DNA of 37,196 nt from Candidatus Aenigmatarchaeota archaeon (GTDB lineage: Archaea; Aenigmatarchaeota; Aenigmatarchaeia; CG10238-14; SpSt-28): NCBI GenBank assembly GCA_021161995.1, contig JAGGZO010000073.1, positions 1 through 37,196 on the forward strand. The letters run 5' to 3'. A model generated the notes under the pieces. It did not search any database, was not told the DNA's origin, and saw only the letters and a program-made list of their open reading frames with translations. The stretch's first letter is position 1, and the number at the start of each line of letters is the position of its first letter. Below, in pieces: positions 1 to 7,190 of the stretch. The position numbers and the translations under genes were made by a program.

Positions 1-745
1 GATCATCTGTATTTTTCATGTTGTTTTTGATTCCGTTGTAAAAAGCTAGCTTAGCTTCCGTGAATATGTTTATTTTAGATATACCAAGCTTTATCGCTCT
101 TTTTATTTGATCATCTGGTATGCCAGAACCACCATGTAGAACAAGTGGTATTTTTACCATTCTTCTTATTTTCTTTAATCTCTTAAAATCCAAGTTGGGT
201 TTTCCTTTGTATAATCCATGAGCATTTCCTATACTTATTGCTAACATATCTACTCCAGTTTCTTCTGCAAATATTTTTGCATCCTCAGGGTCAGTCATAT
301 TGTTTTTTTCCGATTTGTTCCTTCCTATTATACCAATTTCACCTTCTACTGTTATTCTTTCATCTTTTTTCTTTGCTATTTTCACAGCTTTTTTTGTTAG
401 TTTTATGTTTTTTTCAAATGGGAATAAAGAGCCATCGAACATTATAGAAGTGAAACCGTTTTTTATCGCAATTTTTACGACTTCAAGAGATTTTCCATGG
501 TCTAAATGTAAAGCAAGTTTTGATTTAGATTTTTTTATCATTGAAATTACGCTAGGTACTATTTGTTCTGGTTTAAAATATTTTGTTAGAGTGGATTCGC
601 TCATTTGTACTAACGCAGGTGATTTAAGTTTTTCAGATGCTTCTATTACAGCAATCGTACTCTCGATATTAAATATGTTGAAACCACCAACCGCGTATCT
701 CTTCTTCATAGCTTTTTTTATGAGCTGGTTTGAATAAACTAGCAT
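1..745 (-). CDS. fba: Class II fructose-1,6-bisphosphate aldolase, C-terminus cut by window edge
   Basis: Cleaves fructose 1,6-bisphosphate to DHAP and glyceraldehyde 3-phosphate, or the reverse, using a divalent metal. The frame is open from ATG at 745 to base 1 (248 codons, no stop), so the 3' end lies outside. Class II hallmarks are in order: ALHLDHG (Asp82, His83), SIMFDGS, VEGEIG (Glu134), SIGNAHGLYKGKP (His176, metal ligand) and LVLHGGSG (His204, metal ligand), then SKINIFTE. It is the third gene of a minus-strand operon behind the ADP-dependent kinase (35-nt gap) and triosephosphate isomerase, which match its substrate and product. Many archaea use class IA or bifunctional FBP aldolase/phosphatase instead, so a class II enzyme is notable. 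A GatY/KbaY-type specificity for other sugar phosphates cannot be excluded by eye, but the operon favours glycolysis. Confidence 0.9.
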   Translation of the reverse strand, partial: MLVYSNQLIKKAMKKRYAVGGFNIFNIESTIAVIEASEKLKSPALVQMSESTLTKYFKPEQIVPSVISMIKKSKSKLALHLDHGKSLEVVKIAIKNGFTSIMFDGSLFPFEKNIKLTKKAVKIAKKKDERITVEGEIGIIGRNKSEKNNMTDPEDAKIFAEETGVDMLAISIGNAHGLYKGKPNLDFKRLKKIRRMVKIPLVLHGGSGIPDDQIKRAIKLGISKINIFTEAKLAFYNGIKNNMKNTDD

Positions 746-780
746 AAAATAATCTATTGTTATTGCAAATTAATTGTTGC

Positions 781-2130
781 TTATTTGTTATTGGATGATA
801 ATAGTGCTACAAATATTCCTGATGAAAGTGTGTCGCCAAGGCCTACTGTTATTTTTGGGTTTTCTACCATTCTTGTCGGTAAAAATCCTATTGAATACTC
901 ATAATTTTGTCTTATTTTATTAAGCTCATTTTCTATTTTCAAACCATTTATGTTGAACGGTACTTTCATTCCAACCATAAAGTCTGATACTGAAACAATT
1001 CCGCCTAATGCCGCTTTAGTAGCTGCTAATATACTTCCAAAATTTAGTGCGTTTGTTAGTTCTGCTTCTTCATATTTTTTGCTTATTAGTAGCATGTAGT
1101 TGTATGTATGAAGTTGAATTCCTTCAAGGCTAAAAACATCTATTAAATCAATCAAATTTTTTATAACATTGCGAATATCATTTTCATCAGTTCTAGTTCG
1201 AAATACAGAATATATAACATCATTCAGTTCAACATTGTCCATTCCAACATAATCCACTACAGGGAATATTTCATCAATCATATACTTTCTTATTTCTTCA
1301 TTTGGTAGCGATGCCATTTCCATATGTATTTTTAAGCTTCTATTTTTCCTTTTTAGTTTTCTTAAGTCCTCTGAATTTTTAGAGATATAATATTCAAAAG
1401 TTAGCCCATCAGAGTATTTTTCTTTTATTGAATGAAATCCAGACACGAAAGCGCCGTCGACATGCTTTCCCAGATCTTCTAAATGATCTGAAAGTTTTCT
1501 ATCAAAACATATTCGTACTTCATCTGGTCTTGATGCCACTATAAACCTACTGGAGTTTTTTGCTATTATTTTTTCTTCATCCAAATTTATGCTAGTACCC
1601 TTTGTGTACTCAAATATCCTGTTTATTTTTGGTTTAATTTTTTCATCAGCCGCTTCTTCCACTTTTTTTAGTTCTAGCTTACCGTTTGTTATGGTTGGAT
1701 AAAAAATATTTCTTTTTTCCATTAGGTCGGTTATTTGTTTTGGTAATGGATTAGTATAAAATATTATCTTTTTTAGACACAGGACGCCCATCAAATTAGC
1801 TACTATTCCAGCCTGTCCACCAATTCTCTCGTAACCAGTTCCTATGAATGAATCAAACCATTCATTTAGTTTATCGTTTCCTAATGGTATTTCCTTTGGT
1901 TTGCCTTCTTTGAATGCAGAAAGAAAAGCTGCAACAAAATCTTCCTTAGTCCTTATCGTTTTTATGTTAAATTCCATCAATCGCTTGACTTTTTCTTTAT
2001 CTACATTATCTATTATTCTTTGGATTTCACTTTTACTCAAGTGTTTTATTGAATCTATGTTTGCATTGAATGCAACAAGTAATGAAAGATTTGCTACCTG
2101 GTTTAATGTTTCATAAAAACTTCTTAGCAT
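781..2130 (-). CDS. pfkC: ADP-dependent phosphofructokinase/glucokinase
   Basis: Phosphorylates fructose 6-phosphate (or glucose) with ADP as donor, the first committed step of the modified archaeal Embden-Meyerhof pathway. At 449 residues it has the family's usual length. A substrate-binding GGQAGIVANLMG segment lies near residue 103, and the ribokinase-fold signature GLGDTLSSG lies near the C-terminus with Asp433 as the expected catalytic base. The start ATG at 2130 is one base after the stop of triosephosphate isomerase, so the two are surely co-transcribed and probably translationally coupled. The ATG leaves no room for a separate promoter. Sequence alone does not settle PFK against glucokinase activity; some archaeal members do both. 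The adjacent aldolase and isomerase favour phosphofructokinase. Confidence 0.92.
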   Translation of the reverse strand: MLRSFYETLNQVANLSLLVAFNANIDSIKHLSKSEIQRIIDNVDKEKVKRLMEFNIKTIRTKEDFVAAFLSAFKEGKPKEIPLGNDKLNEWFDSFIGTGYERIGGQAGIVANLMGVLCLKKIIFYTNPLPKQITDLMEKRNIFYPTITNGKLELKKVEEAADEKIKPKINRIFEYTKGTSINLDEEKIIAKNSSRFIVASRPDEVRICFDRKLSDHLEDLGKHVDGAFVSGFHSIKEKYSDGLTFEYYISKNSEDLRKLKRKNRSLKIHMEMASLPNEEIRKYMIDEIFPVVDYVGMDNVELNDVIYSVFRTRTDENDIRNVIKNLIDLIDVFSLEGIQLHTYNYMLLISKKYEEAELTNALNFGSILAATKAALGGIVSVSDFMVGMKVPFNINGLKIENELNKIRQNYEYSIGFLPTRMVENPKITVGLGDTLSSGIFVALLSSNNK

Positions 2131-2131
2131 T

Positions 2132-2812
2132 TTATACTCCTTTTATCGTTTTGATTATTTTTTCGAGGAACGATTTTTTATTTCTTGATTTGACAAATGC
2201 ACTGGCAATCAAGACACCTTCAGTTCCCAATTCTAAAGCAGCTTTTACGTCTTCAGCTGAAGATATACCAGCCCCACATAGAGGAATCGCATCTGAATTC
2301 CTCTTCACTATATTGACGAATTTCTTAACATCATTTGACTTTGCTCTGGAGATTGGTATACCAGTCCCTATTAGTTTTGGGTCTTCGAATGCTATGTATG
2401 TTGGACTTAATTTAGCAATCTTTTTGGCTTCTTTTAAGTTTTCGACACACACAAGGGATTTTAACGAAAATTTGTTAAGAATTTCTATCACATTTTTTAT
2501 CTCCTGTAGTTTCATTCTATCTTCTGAGTGATTTATTATACTACCCTTTACACCAATTTTTTTCAGATAGTAAGGAACAATTTTCCCTGTGCTCTTGCCC
2601 GGTTCAACAGGATCTACATGTTGTGAAAAAAGCTTAGTGTTTTTAAGATATTCTGAAACACATTTCAAATCTAAAGTGTTCGGGGCTAGAATAAATTCAG
2701 CGTATCGCTTATGTTTTTTGGCAGTGATTTCAACTGTTTTTGCTATAGAAAGAGAATTTTCCATTGACGATTTTTTATAAGTTTTTAGGTTTAGTGCTAT
2801 TATTGGCTTCAT
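2132..2812 (-). CDS. tpiA: Triosephosphate isomerase, archaeal short form
   Basis: Interconverts DHAP and glyceraldehyde 3-phosphate. The 226-residue length fits the shorter archaeal TIM barrels (bacterial enzymes are about 250). Active-site elements are Asn8 and Lys10 in NLKTY, His95 in INHSEDR, and catalytic Glu143 in AFEDPKLIGTGIP, which corresponds to the family's YEPPELIGTGIP. The phosphate-binding C-terminal loop reads GAGISSAEDV...GVLIASAFV. It is the first gene of the minus-strand glycolytic operon. Its start is only 35 bases from the divergent Trm5-like gene, so the two promoters must overlap. Confidence 0.95.
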   Translation of the reverse strand: MKPIIALNLKTYKKSSMENSLSIAKTVEITAKKHKRYAEFILAPNTLDLKCVSEYLKNTKLFSQHVDPVEPGKSTGKIVPYYLKKIGVKGSIINHSEDRMKLQEIKNVIEILNKFSLKSLVCVENLKEAKKIAKLSPTYIAFEDPKLIGTGIPISRAKSNDVKKFVNIVKRNSDAIPLCGAGISSAEDVKAALELGTEGVLIASAFVKSRNKKSFLEKIIKTIKGV

Positions 2813-2847
2813 GAAAAAAATTAGTTTATGATAAAGAAATTCTTTAA

Positions 2848-3699
2848 GTGAGACTGAAAGATTTGCTCAAGGATAAAATTCCAGACAAACTTTTGAGTAA
2901 AGTACCCGGTAGTTTTGAGATTGTTGGTAGTAGGGAAAAAGCTGTAGCAATTGTTGAAATAGGCGATGAATTAGATATTTACAAACATGAAATAGGAAAG
3001 GCTATAGCTCAGATAAACAAAAATGTCAAAATTGTCTTAAGAAAAACCAGCGAGAGAATAGGTGAATTTAGGATAAGAAAATACGAAAGAATATATGGAG
3101 AAGGTGATACTGAGGTTATCCATAAAGAGTATGGATATTTGATAAAAGTAGATCCCACTAAAGCGTATTTTTCTTCGAGAGAGTCTGCAGAAAGACAGCG
3201 AATAGCTTCAATGGTTAAACCGGGTGAAAGAATACTTGTGATGTTTTCTGGTGTTGCACCTTTTGCAATAGCAATAGCAAAAAAGCAGCCATTTGTTAGA
3301 GAAATTGTTTGTGTTGAGAAAAATCCTGATGCGCACAGATATGCAATAGAGAATGTTAGGCTAAACAAGCTTGAAGATAAAGTAAAATGCATCAATGGAG
3401 ATGTCAATGAGATATGTCCTAAATTTGGAGAGAAATACTTTGATCGAATCTTAATGCCTTTGCCTAAAGGTGCGTATGAATTTTTAGATATAGCAATTCC
3501 ATCGATCAAAAAGCATGGTATATTACATTTCTATTATTGGGGTGAAGAGCCAATAGAAAAAACCATAGAAAGAGGCTTTGAACTAATAAAAAATGCAGCA
3601 AACAAAATTTCTAGGAAGGCTAATTTAATTTCGGGTAAAAAAGTATTGCCTTATGCTCCTAGAGTTTGGAAAGTTGTAATAGATGCAGAAATCGTTTAA
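2848..3699 (+). CDS. trm5: Trm5-like tRNA (guanine-37) methyltransferase lacking the N-terminal D1 domain
   Basis: Class I SAM-dependent methyltransferase of the Trm5/Taw family, expected to modify G37 of tRNAs read by G37-dependent codons. The 283-residue product starts at GTG 2848. It has the D2 region (GEFRIRKYERIYGEGDTEVIHKE), VDPTKAYFSSR, a SAM-binding FSGVAPFAI loop in place of the usual FAGVGPF, acidic VCVEKNPDA, and RILMPLPKGAYEFL at the catalytic motif (NLPK or NPPY in well-studied Trm5). Methanogen Trm5 proteins have roughly 80 more residues at the N-terminus (domain D1); none is encoded here, since the divergent tpiA starts 35 bases upstream. The alternatives are the related wyosine enzyme TYW2/Taw2 or Taw22. 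I favour Trm5 because of the PLPK motif. No Shine-Dalgarno is visible, so the mRNA may be leaderless. Confidence 0.8.
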   Translation: MRLKDLLKDKIPDKLLSKVPGSFEIVGSREKAVAIVEIGDELDIYKHEIGKAIAQINKNVKIVLRKTSERIGEFRIRKYERIYGEGDTEVIHKEYGYLIKVDPTKAYFSSRESAERQRIASMVKPGERILVMFSGVAPFAIAIAKKQPFVREIVCVEKNPDAHRYAIENVRLNKLEDKVKCINGDVNEICPKFGEKYFDRILMPLPKGAYEFLDIAIPSIKKHGILHFYYWGEEPIEKTIERGFELIKNAANKISRKANLISGKKVLPYAPRVWKVVIDAEIV

Positions 3700-3729
3700 T
3701 TATGTTTTAATTCAAAATATCTTTAGTTT

Positions 3730-3815
3730 GCGGGGGTGCCCGAGCATGGTCGAAGGGGGTGGGTTCAGGCCCCACTGCCGTAGCGGCTCCCTGGGTTCAA
3801 ATCCCAGCCCCCGCA
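3730..3815 (+). tRNA. tRNA-Leu (CAG)
   Basis: An 86-nt class II tRNA. Acceptor GCGGGGG pairs with CCCCCGC followed by discriminator A. The anticodon stem GTGGG/CCCAC encloses loop TTCAGGC with anticodon CAG. A long variable arm (GCC-GTA-GCGGC region) and T arm CTGGG-TTCAAAT-CCCAG are present. No intron and no encoded CCA. Confidence 0.93.
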
Positions 3816-3839
3816 TAGAATAGTATTTCAGCTATTTGT

Positions 3840-3866
3840 GAAAAAGAAAGAGAAAGCAAACAAATA
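3840..3866 (-). terminator. Probable U-tract terminator of the acidic microprotein transcript
   Basis: On the minus strand the sequence after the small acidic ORF becomes a nearly pure T/C run (TTTGTTTGC then TTTCTCTTTC and TTTTTC). Archaeal RNA polymerase terminates at such U-rich tracts. It lies between the ORF and the convergent tRNA-Leu. Inferred from composition only. Confidence 0.4.
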
Positions 3867-3873
3867 CAAGTGG

Positions 3874-4011
3874 GAGGTGCTTCTGTCATTCACTTAAAGT
3901 TCTTCTTCGTCTTCCCATTCTTCCTCTTCTTCATCCTCCCAGAGGTCTTCTTCTTCTTCGTCTTCCCATTCTTCCTCTTCTAGCCAGAGGATCTTCATGA
4001 AAGAGCACCTC
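3874..4011. repeat. 8-bp inverted repeat flanking the acidic microprotein ORF
   Basis: GAGGTGCT at 3874-3881 and its exact complement AGCACCTC at 4004-4011 bracket the small ORF. In the minus-strand transcript the 4011-4004 copy is the Shine-Dalgarno region and the 3881-3874 copy, in the 3' untranslated region, reads AGCACCTC followed by CC. The 3' copy therefore imitates the 16S rRNA anti-Shine-Dalgarno (CACCTCC) and could close the mRNA on itself. Confidence 0.75.
3894..3998 (-). CDS. 34-residue acidic tryptophan-containing microprotein
   Basis: Unrecognised. The predicted protein begins MKILWLEEEEWEDEEEE. After the first four residues almost everything is Glu or Asp, with four Trp residues (5, 11, 20, 28) and two copies of a WED-plus-acidic-run unit ending in Leu. 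That it is a gene is supported by a strong Shine-Dalgarno GAGGTG seven bases before the ATG and by in-frame ATG and TAA. The glutamate codons are mixed GAA and GAG, so it is not a simple nucleotide repeat, and a T-rich terminator follows. It diverges from the SRP RNA gene and may share its promoter box (4034-4043). Such a chain should be disordered or bind a basic surface (RNA-binding protein, ribosome, SRP protein, metal); I infer no specific function. Confidence 0.6.
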   Translation of the reverse strand: MKILWLEEEEWEDEEEEDLWEDEEEEEWEDEEEL

Positions 4012-4033
4012 AGTTAGATTTTGTACGTTGGGG

Positions 4034-4043
4034 ATATATATAT
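4034..4043. promoter_or_regulatory. Palindromic (AT)5 TATA box, likely bidirectional
   Basis: ATATATATAT with flanking TTTTA. Its centre is about 30 bp before the SRP RNA 5' end (4070) and about 28 bp before position 4011 on the other strand, just upstream of the microprotein's Shine-Dalgarno. Both distances suit an archaeal TATA-to-start spacing, so one box could drive both transcripts. Confidence 0.55.
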
Positions 4044-4069
4044 TTTACCTTTTATGCAAAATACAATTT

Positions 4070-4353
4070 AGGTGGGGCCAACGGCGGGGGGTTAGGCCTC
4101 CCCTCTGGTCTTGTGCCAGGGCAAACGGTCTATACGGCCGCCGTAGTCCGGGAGCGGTCTTAGCCCTCTCAGGAACCCCCATGGAGCCTGAGAAGCTCTC
4201 TACCACAGGGCCGGTGCATCAGTGAACCGGGTCAGATCGGGAGCGAAGCAGCCCTAAGCTGATGTACCGGTGCTTGTGGTTTTGGGAGTGGAGGTATTCC
4301 ATGGGGATAAATTCCCGAGGGGGTTGAGATCCATCCCGGACATGCCCCACCTC
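4070..4353 (+). ncRNA. Signal recognition particle RNA (7S/SRP RNA)
   Basis: A GC-rich island of about 284 nt inside AT-rich DNA. The 5' AGGTGGGGC pairs with 3' GCCCCACCT to close helix 1, typical of archaeal SRP RNA. Helix 8 is at 4229-4253: GGGTCAGATCGG, GGAG tetraloop, then CGAAGCAGCC, including the AGCAG asymmetric loop that binds Ffh/SRP54. The RNA carries ribosomes translating membrane and secreted proteins to the translocon, which suits a window rich in membrane proteins. The downstream sequence turns AT-rich (TTTATTTTAAATTATT), a likely terminator. The exact ends are estimated from helix 1. Confidence 0.95.
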
Positions 4354-4391
4354 TCATTTATTTTAAATTATTAACATCGTAATGGATTTCT

Positions 4392-5195
4392 ATGAAAAAG
4401 ATTTACATGAAAAAAGATGCTCAAAGCATACTTGTTTTTACCCTGATTGTTTTGATCATGATTAATACGTTTGCTGTGGTTTACACTTTTGTGTATTTGC
4501 AAAATCTGGAAAGAAATTATTCATTTGTTAGAAAACCTATTTTTGAAATAAAACAAGCACAGAAACCAAAAGAAATCAACTTAACTGGAGAACATGTCGT
4601 TGAAATATTTGTACCAGCTGTCGATAATGAAGGCAGGGGATCTATGGTCAAAATTAGGGTTGAAGCACAACCAGGTCATGGTAGAACCTTAGTAAATGTT
4701 GATAATCTCTTGTTCTGGGTTGATACACAGCACTCCATAAGGGTAGCTAAAAAGGTCGCTGAGCAAATAACTGGTATTGATACTTCTAGTGTTGACCTTA
4801 TATATACTGTTGAAAGCAATGCTAGTGTAGTTGAAGGACCATCTGCTGGAGCAGCTATTACTATAGCAACAATTGCTGCATTGGAAAACAAAACAATAAG
4901 CAAAAACGTGACAATAACTGGAACGATAAATCTTGATGGTAGTATTGGACCCGTTGGTAGTGTTATAGAAAAAGCAGAAGTTGCCAAGGAATACGAATTC
5001 AACCTTTTTTTAGTTCCACTAGGCCAAGGAACAACAGTTTATTATGAACCTCATGTTACTTGTGAAAAATACGGTATGGTAGATTTTTGTACTACCGAAT
5101 ACAAACCGAAAAGAATAGATGTAGGTAATCAAACAGGAATAAAAGTTATTGAAGTTGGTAGTATAGAAGAAGCGTTAAAATACTTTCTTCAGTAA
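4392..5195 (+). CDS. Membrane-anchored Lon-like (S16-type) serine protease
   Basis: A 267-residue protein with one N-terminal transmembrane helix (residues about 12-35) and a Lon-type proteolytic domain, probably facing outside. The catalytic Ser-Lys dyad is visible: Ser151 in VEGPSAGAA and Lys194 in VIEKAEVAKE. The 43-residue spacing equals that in Lon. TGTINLDGSIGPVGS is the conserved strand-loop before the lysine. There is no AAA+ domain, so it should not be an ATP-driven unfoldase; the family (COG1750-like archaeal proteases) has unknown substrates. Three Cys lie in the C-terminal 60 residues (Cys224, Cys233 and a possible partner), hinting at disulfides. ATG 4392 is chosen; a second ATG five codons later is possible. 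The next gene is a membrane protein 10 nt downstream, probably the same operon. Confidence 0.88.
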   Translation: MKKIYMKKDAQSILVFTLIVLIMINTFAVVYTFVYLQNLERNYSFVRKPIFEIKQAQKPKEINLTGEHVVEIFVPAVDNEGRGSMVKIRVEAQPGHGRTLVNVDNLLFWVDTQHSIRVAKKVAEQITGIDTSSVDLIYTVESNASVVEGPSAGAAITIATIAALENKTISKNVTITGTINLDGSIGPVGSVIEKAEVAKEYEFNLFLVPLGQGTTVYYEPHVTCEKYGMVDFCTTEYKPKRIDVGNQTGIKVIEVGSIEEALKYFLQ

Positions 5196-5205
5196 ATGTT
5201 AATTG

Positions 5206-5757
5206 ATGAGCTTATTCAGTGAAAAAGAAGCATTACAGATTATAGTTGCTTCCATATTTGTTGGTCTGATTTTTTCTTATCCGTCATTTGAATCGGTAGA
5301 AATAGTTAAGTATACATTATTTTATCTTGTCGCTTTAACAGGAAAAACTCTTATAATGAAGAGAATAGCTTTTCTGAATGGTTTAGGAACTGAATTCAAA
5401 ATTTTCATTCCATCCATGATTTTTTCTTTATTTTTGCTTCTTTATGGCCTTAAGATACCGATTCCAGGATACTTTTCGTTTGGTTCATTCAAATTTGGTA
5501 GGTTCAAGTTTTTTAGTAAGTATCCAAGCGTTAATGAAGTTGGCAGAGTTGTGACTAGGGGCATATTTTTTAATATACTCCTGGCTTTCTTTGGAGTTGT
5601 TTTTAACTCAAGGGAATTTATAGTAATAAATATCTTGCAGGGTTTAACTTCATTAATACCGTTCTTGCCTTTTGAAGGTGGAGCCGTGTTTTTCTACGAC
5701 TATTTTATATGGCTAGCTTTGATGATGCTTAGTTTAATAATTCTGATTTTTGGTTAA
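5206..5757 (+). CDS. M50/site-2-protease-like membrane protein without HExxH
   Basis: A 183-residue polytopic protein with about five hydrophobic segments. Its layout follows archaeal site-2-protease-like proteins: a first helix pair, a GTEFK turn, an IPGYFSFG loop, an NILLAFFG helix, and a C-terminal SLIPFLPFEGGAVF that resembles the third M50 motif (N-x-PxxPLDGG). Where the zinc motif HExxH is expected, it reads TGKTLIMKR, and the usual Asp of the third motif is Glu. It is therefore probably a non-catalytic relative. The fold assignment rests on motif order, not an alignment. ATG 5206 is preferred to the TTG one codon before. It follows the Lon-like protease by 10 nt. Confidence 0.6.
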   Translation: MSLFSEKEALQIIVASIFVGLIFSYPSFESVEIVKYTLFYLVALTGKTLIMKRIAFLNGLGTEFKIFIPSMIFSLFLLLYGLKIPIPGYFSFGSFKFGRFKFFSKYPSVNEVGRVVTRGIFFNILLAFFGVVFNSREFIVINILQGLTSLIPFLPFEGGAVFFYDYFIWLALMMLSLIILIFG

Positions 5758-5762
5758 TTATT

Positions 5763-6212
5763 ATGAGTTTACCAAAGTGGTTTGTTCATGATGTTATGCA
5801 TTTTATGGTTGGTCTATTGGTATTTCTACTTCTTTGGATCGCTGAAGACCCTTACAATTATCACTACAAGCTTAGATACTTGATATTAACGGTATTCTTA
5901 GGAGCTTTTATGCCAGATATAGATCATCTTATCTATCTAAAAATTCATAGATTCAAGAGTTTTGGTGAGTTTATAGAAAGAAACATTAAGAGTGATAGGT
6001 TGAGAAGAGGATTCCTCGTTTTTCACAACATATTTTTCATGTCATTTTTAATGTCTTTCATTCCAATAGTTTACTTGATTAACCCTCTAACTAGCTATTT
6101 TTTTCTGGGTTTTCTCGCACATTTGATACTAGATTTTATGGATGACAAACTTCTCATAAATACCGTAGAGCACTGGAAAAACATCAAAAAATTTCTGAAA
6201 AACGTTGCGTAG
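5763..6212 (+). CDS. YdjM-like membrane protein (predicted membrane metal-dependent hydrolase family)
   Basis: 149 residues with three or four transmembrane helices. The diagnostic elements are GAFMPDIDHL (an acidic/His cluster at the end of the second helix), a central HNIFFM, and GFLAHLILDFMDD near the C-terminus. This pattern of PDxDH then HxxxD is that of the YdjM/DUF457-type family, whose biochemical role is unproven. It begins five bases after the previous stop, so it is likely the third gene of the Lon-like protease operon. tRNA-Val follows after 36 bases. Confidence 0.7.
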   Translation: MSLPKWFVHDVMHFMVGLLVFLLLWIAEDPYNYHYKLRYLILTVFLGAFMPDIDHLIYLKIHRFKSFGEFIERNIKSDRLRRGFLVFHNIFFMSFLMSFIPIVYLINPLTSYFFLGFLAHLILDFMDDKLLINTVEHWKNIKKFLKNVA

Positions 6213-6248
6213 AATTTTTAATTTGATTACTAAAACAATTCTATTATT

Positions 6249-6319
6249 GGGCCCGTAGTCTAACGGTAGGACGCTGCCCTCACACGGCAGAGAACCCGGT
6301 TCAACTCCGGGCGGGCCCA
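6249..6319 (+). tRNA. tRNA-Val (CAC)
   Basis: 71 nt. Acceptor GGGCCCG/CGGGCCC with discriminator A; D stem GTC/GAC; anticodon stem CTGCC/GGCAG enclosing CTCACAC, anticodon CAC; T arm CCCGG-TTCAACT-CCGGG. No intron. The stop codon of the convergent minus-strand gene begins at the very next base. Confidence 0.95.
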
Positions 6320-7153
6320 TCATTCTCTGTAATACAAAAACAGTTTAACATCTCTTATGTCATAAAATGCTTCTCCATTAACGTAAAACTCTATAGTATT
6401 GTCACCAGCTTTTATTACAGATTTATCTATTTCTATTTCATTTGTTCTACTGAATGGTCTCTTATTGTAAATAATTTTATCGTTTATTTCAATTACCAGA
6501 TTGGATGTTTCCAAAGAAGGAAATTTCTTGAACGATAATTCTGCTAGTTCAGACTTTTCTAGAATGTTTTTATCTACATAGAACGAAAATTCCTCCTCTT
6601 CAGTTTCTGTTGTAGTTGTTATTGTTTTTGCATAGTCTAGCAGGTAAACAGCTCTCATCCAGAACTTCCATCCAGGATTTGTTGCTTTTATCTTCACATA
6701 GTTGCTTTCTTGTTTTAAGTAACTAAGAGGTATTTTTATGGTGTATATACCTGGTTCTGCTCTTTTTGACCAAAGTTTTACATCATTCACGTATATCTCC
6801 AAATTGCCTGCGTTGTTAGTATCTCTAACTAAAAATTCTAACATTACTTCTTTGGTTTGATTTGTTTTATCTGGTAGAATTAAACTTATGCTTTTCTCTG
6901 AAAAATAACCTTTCTCTACACTAACAGAGTTCACCTCATCAATTGTCTTAGTTTCGTTTGATAAAGATATGTTTACCTGAGCTGCTATGAAAACAGAAAA
7001 TTTGGATAATTTTTCAGAAATATCAGTTTTGTTAGTAATCTTTTCTGGAGTTGTGACTTCTTGTTGGGTAAAGTAAATGGCTAAAACCATTATGAATATC
7101 ACAGATCCTAATAGTATGAATGCAAATTCATCCAGTGTTTTTTGACCTTTCAT
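6320..7153 (-). CDS. Class III signal-peptide (pilin-like) surface protein
   Basis: A 277-residue exported protein. The N-terminus MKGQKTLDEFAFILLG matches the archaeal class III signal K-G-Q/x-S/T-x-E/D-F followed by a hydrophobic helix, cut by a pilin-type peptidase just before or after the Gln. The body is predicted beta-rich in two related halves. One holds NLEIYVNDVKLWSKRAEPG and YVKIKATNPGWKFW, the other NLVIEINDKIIYNKRPF and NTIEFYVNGEAF, suggesting duplicated beta-sandwich domains. They are joined by a Thr/Glu-rich linker around residue 185. It is probably a minor pilin or adhesin; the filament genes lie elsewhere in the window. It ends flush against tRNA-Val and is divergent from Pelota (37-bp gap). 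Confidence 0.7.
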   Translation of the reverse strand: MKGQKTLDEFAFILLGSVIFIMVLAIYFTQQEVTTPEKITNKTDISEKLSKFSVFIAAQVNISLSNETKTIDEVNSVSVEKGYFSEKSISLILPDKTNQTKEVMLEFLVRDTNNAGNLEIYVNDVKLWSKRAEPGIYTIKIPLSYLKQESNYVKIKATNPGWKFWMRAVYLLDYAKTITTTTETEEEEFSFYVDKNILEKSELAELSFKKFPSLETSNLVIEINDKIIYNKRPFSRTNEIEIDKSVIKAGDNTIEFYVNGEAFYDIRDVKLFLYYRE

Positions 7154-7190
7154 ATCAATAATTAAGTTTTAGTGTTCACAAAATTTATTT

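Noticed and set aside
238..737. Two plus-strand open frames of 69 and 145 codons
   Set aside because: They lie antisense to the aldolase gene, whose conserved class II motifs fill the whole stretch; products are low-complexity Phe/Ser/Leu sequence.
4028..4225. Plus-strand 65-codon frame
   Set aside because: It lies within the SRP RNA, whose helix 1 and helix 8 are clear; the frame is a by-product of GC-rich RNA.
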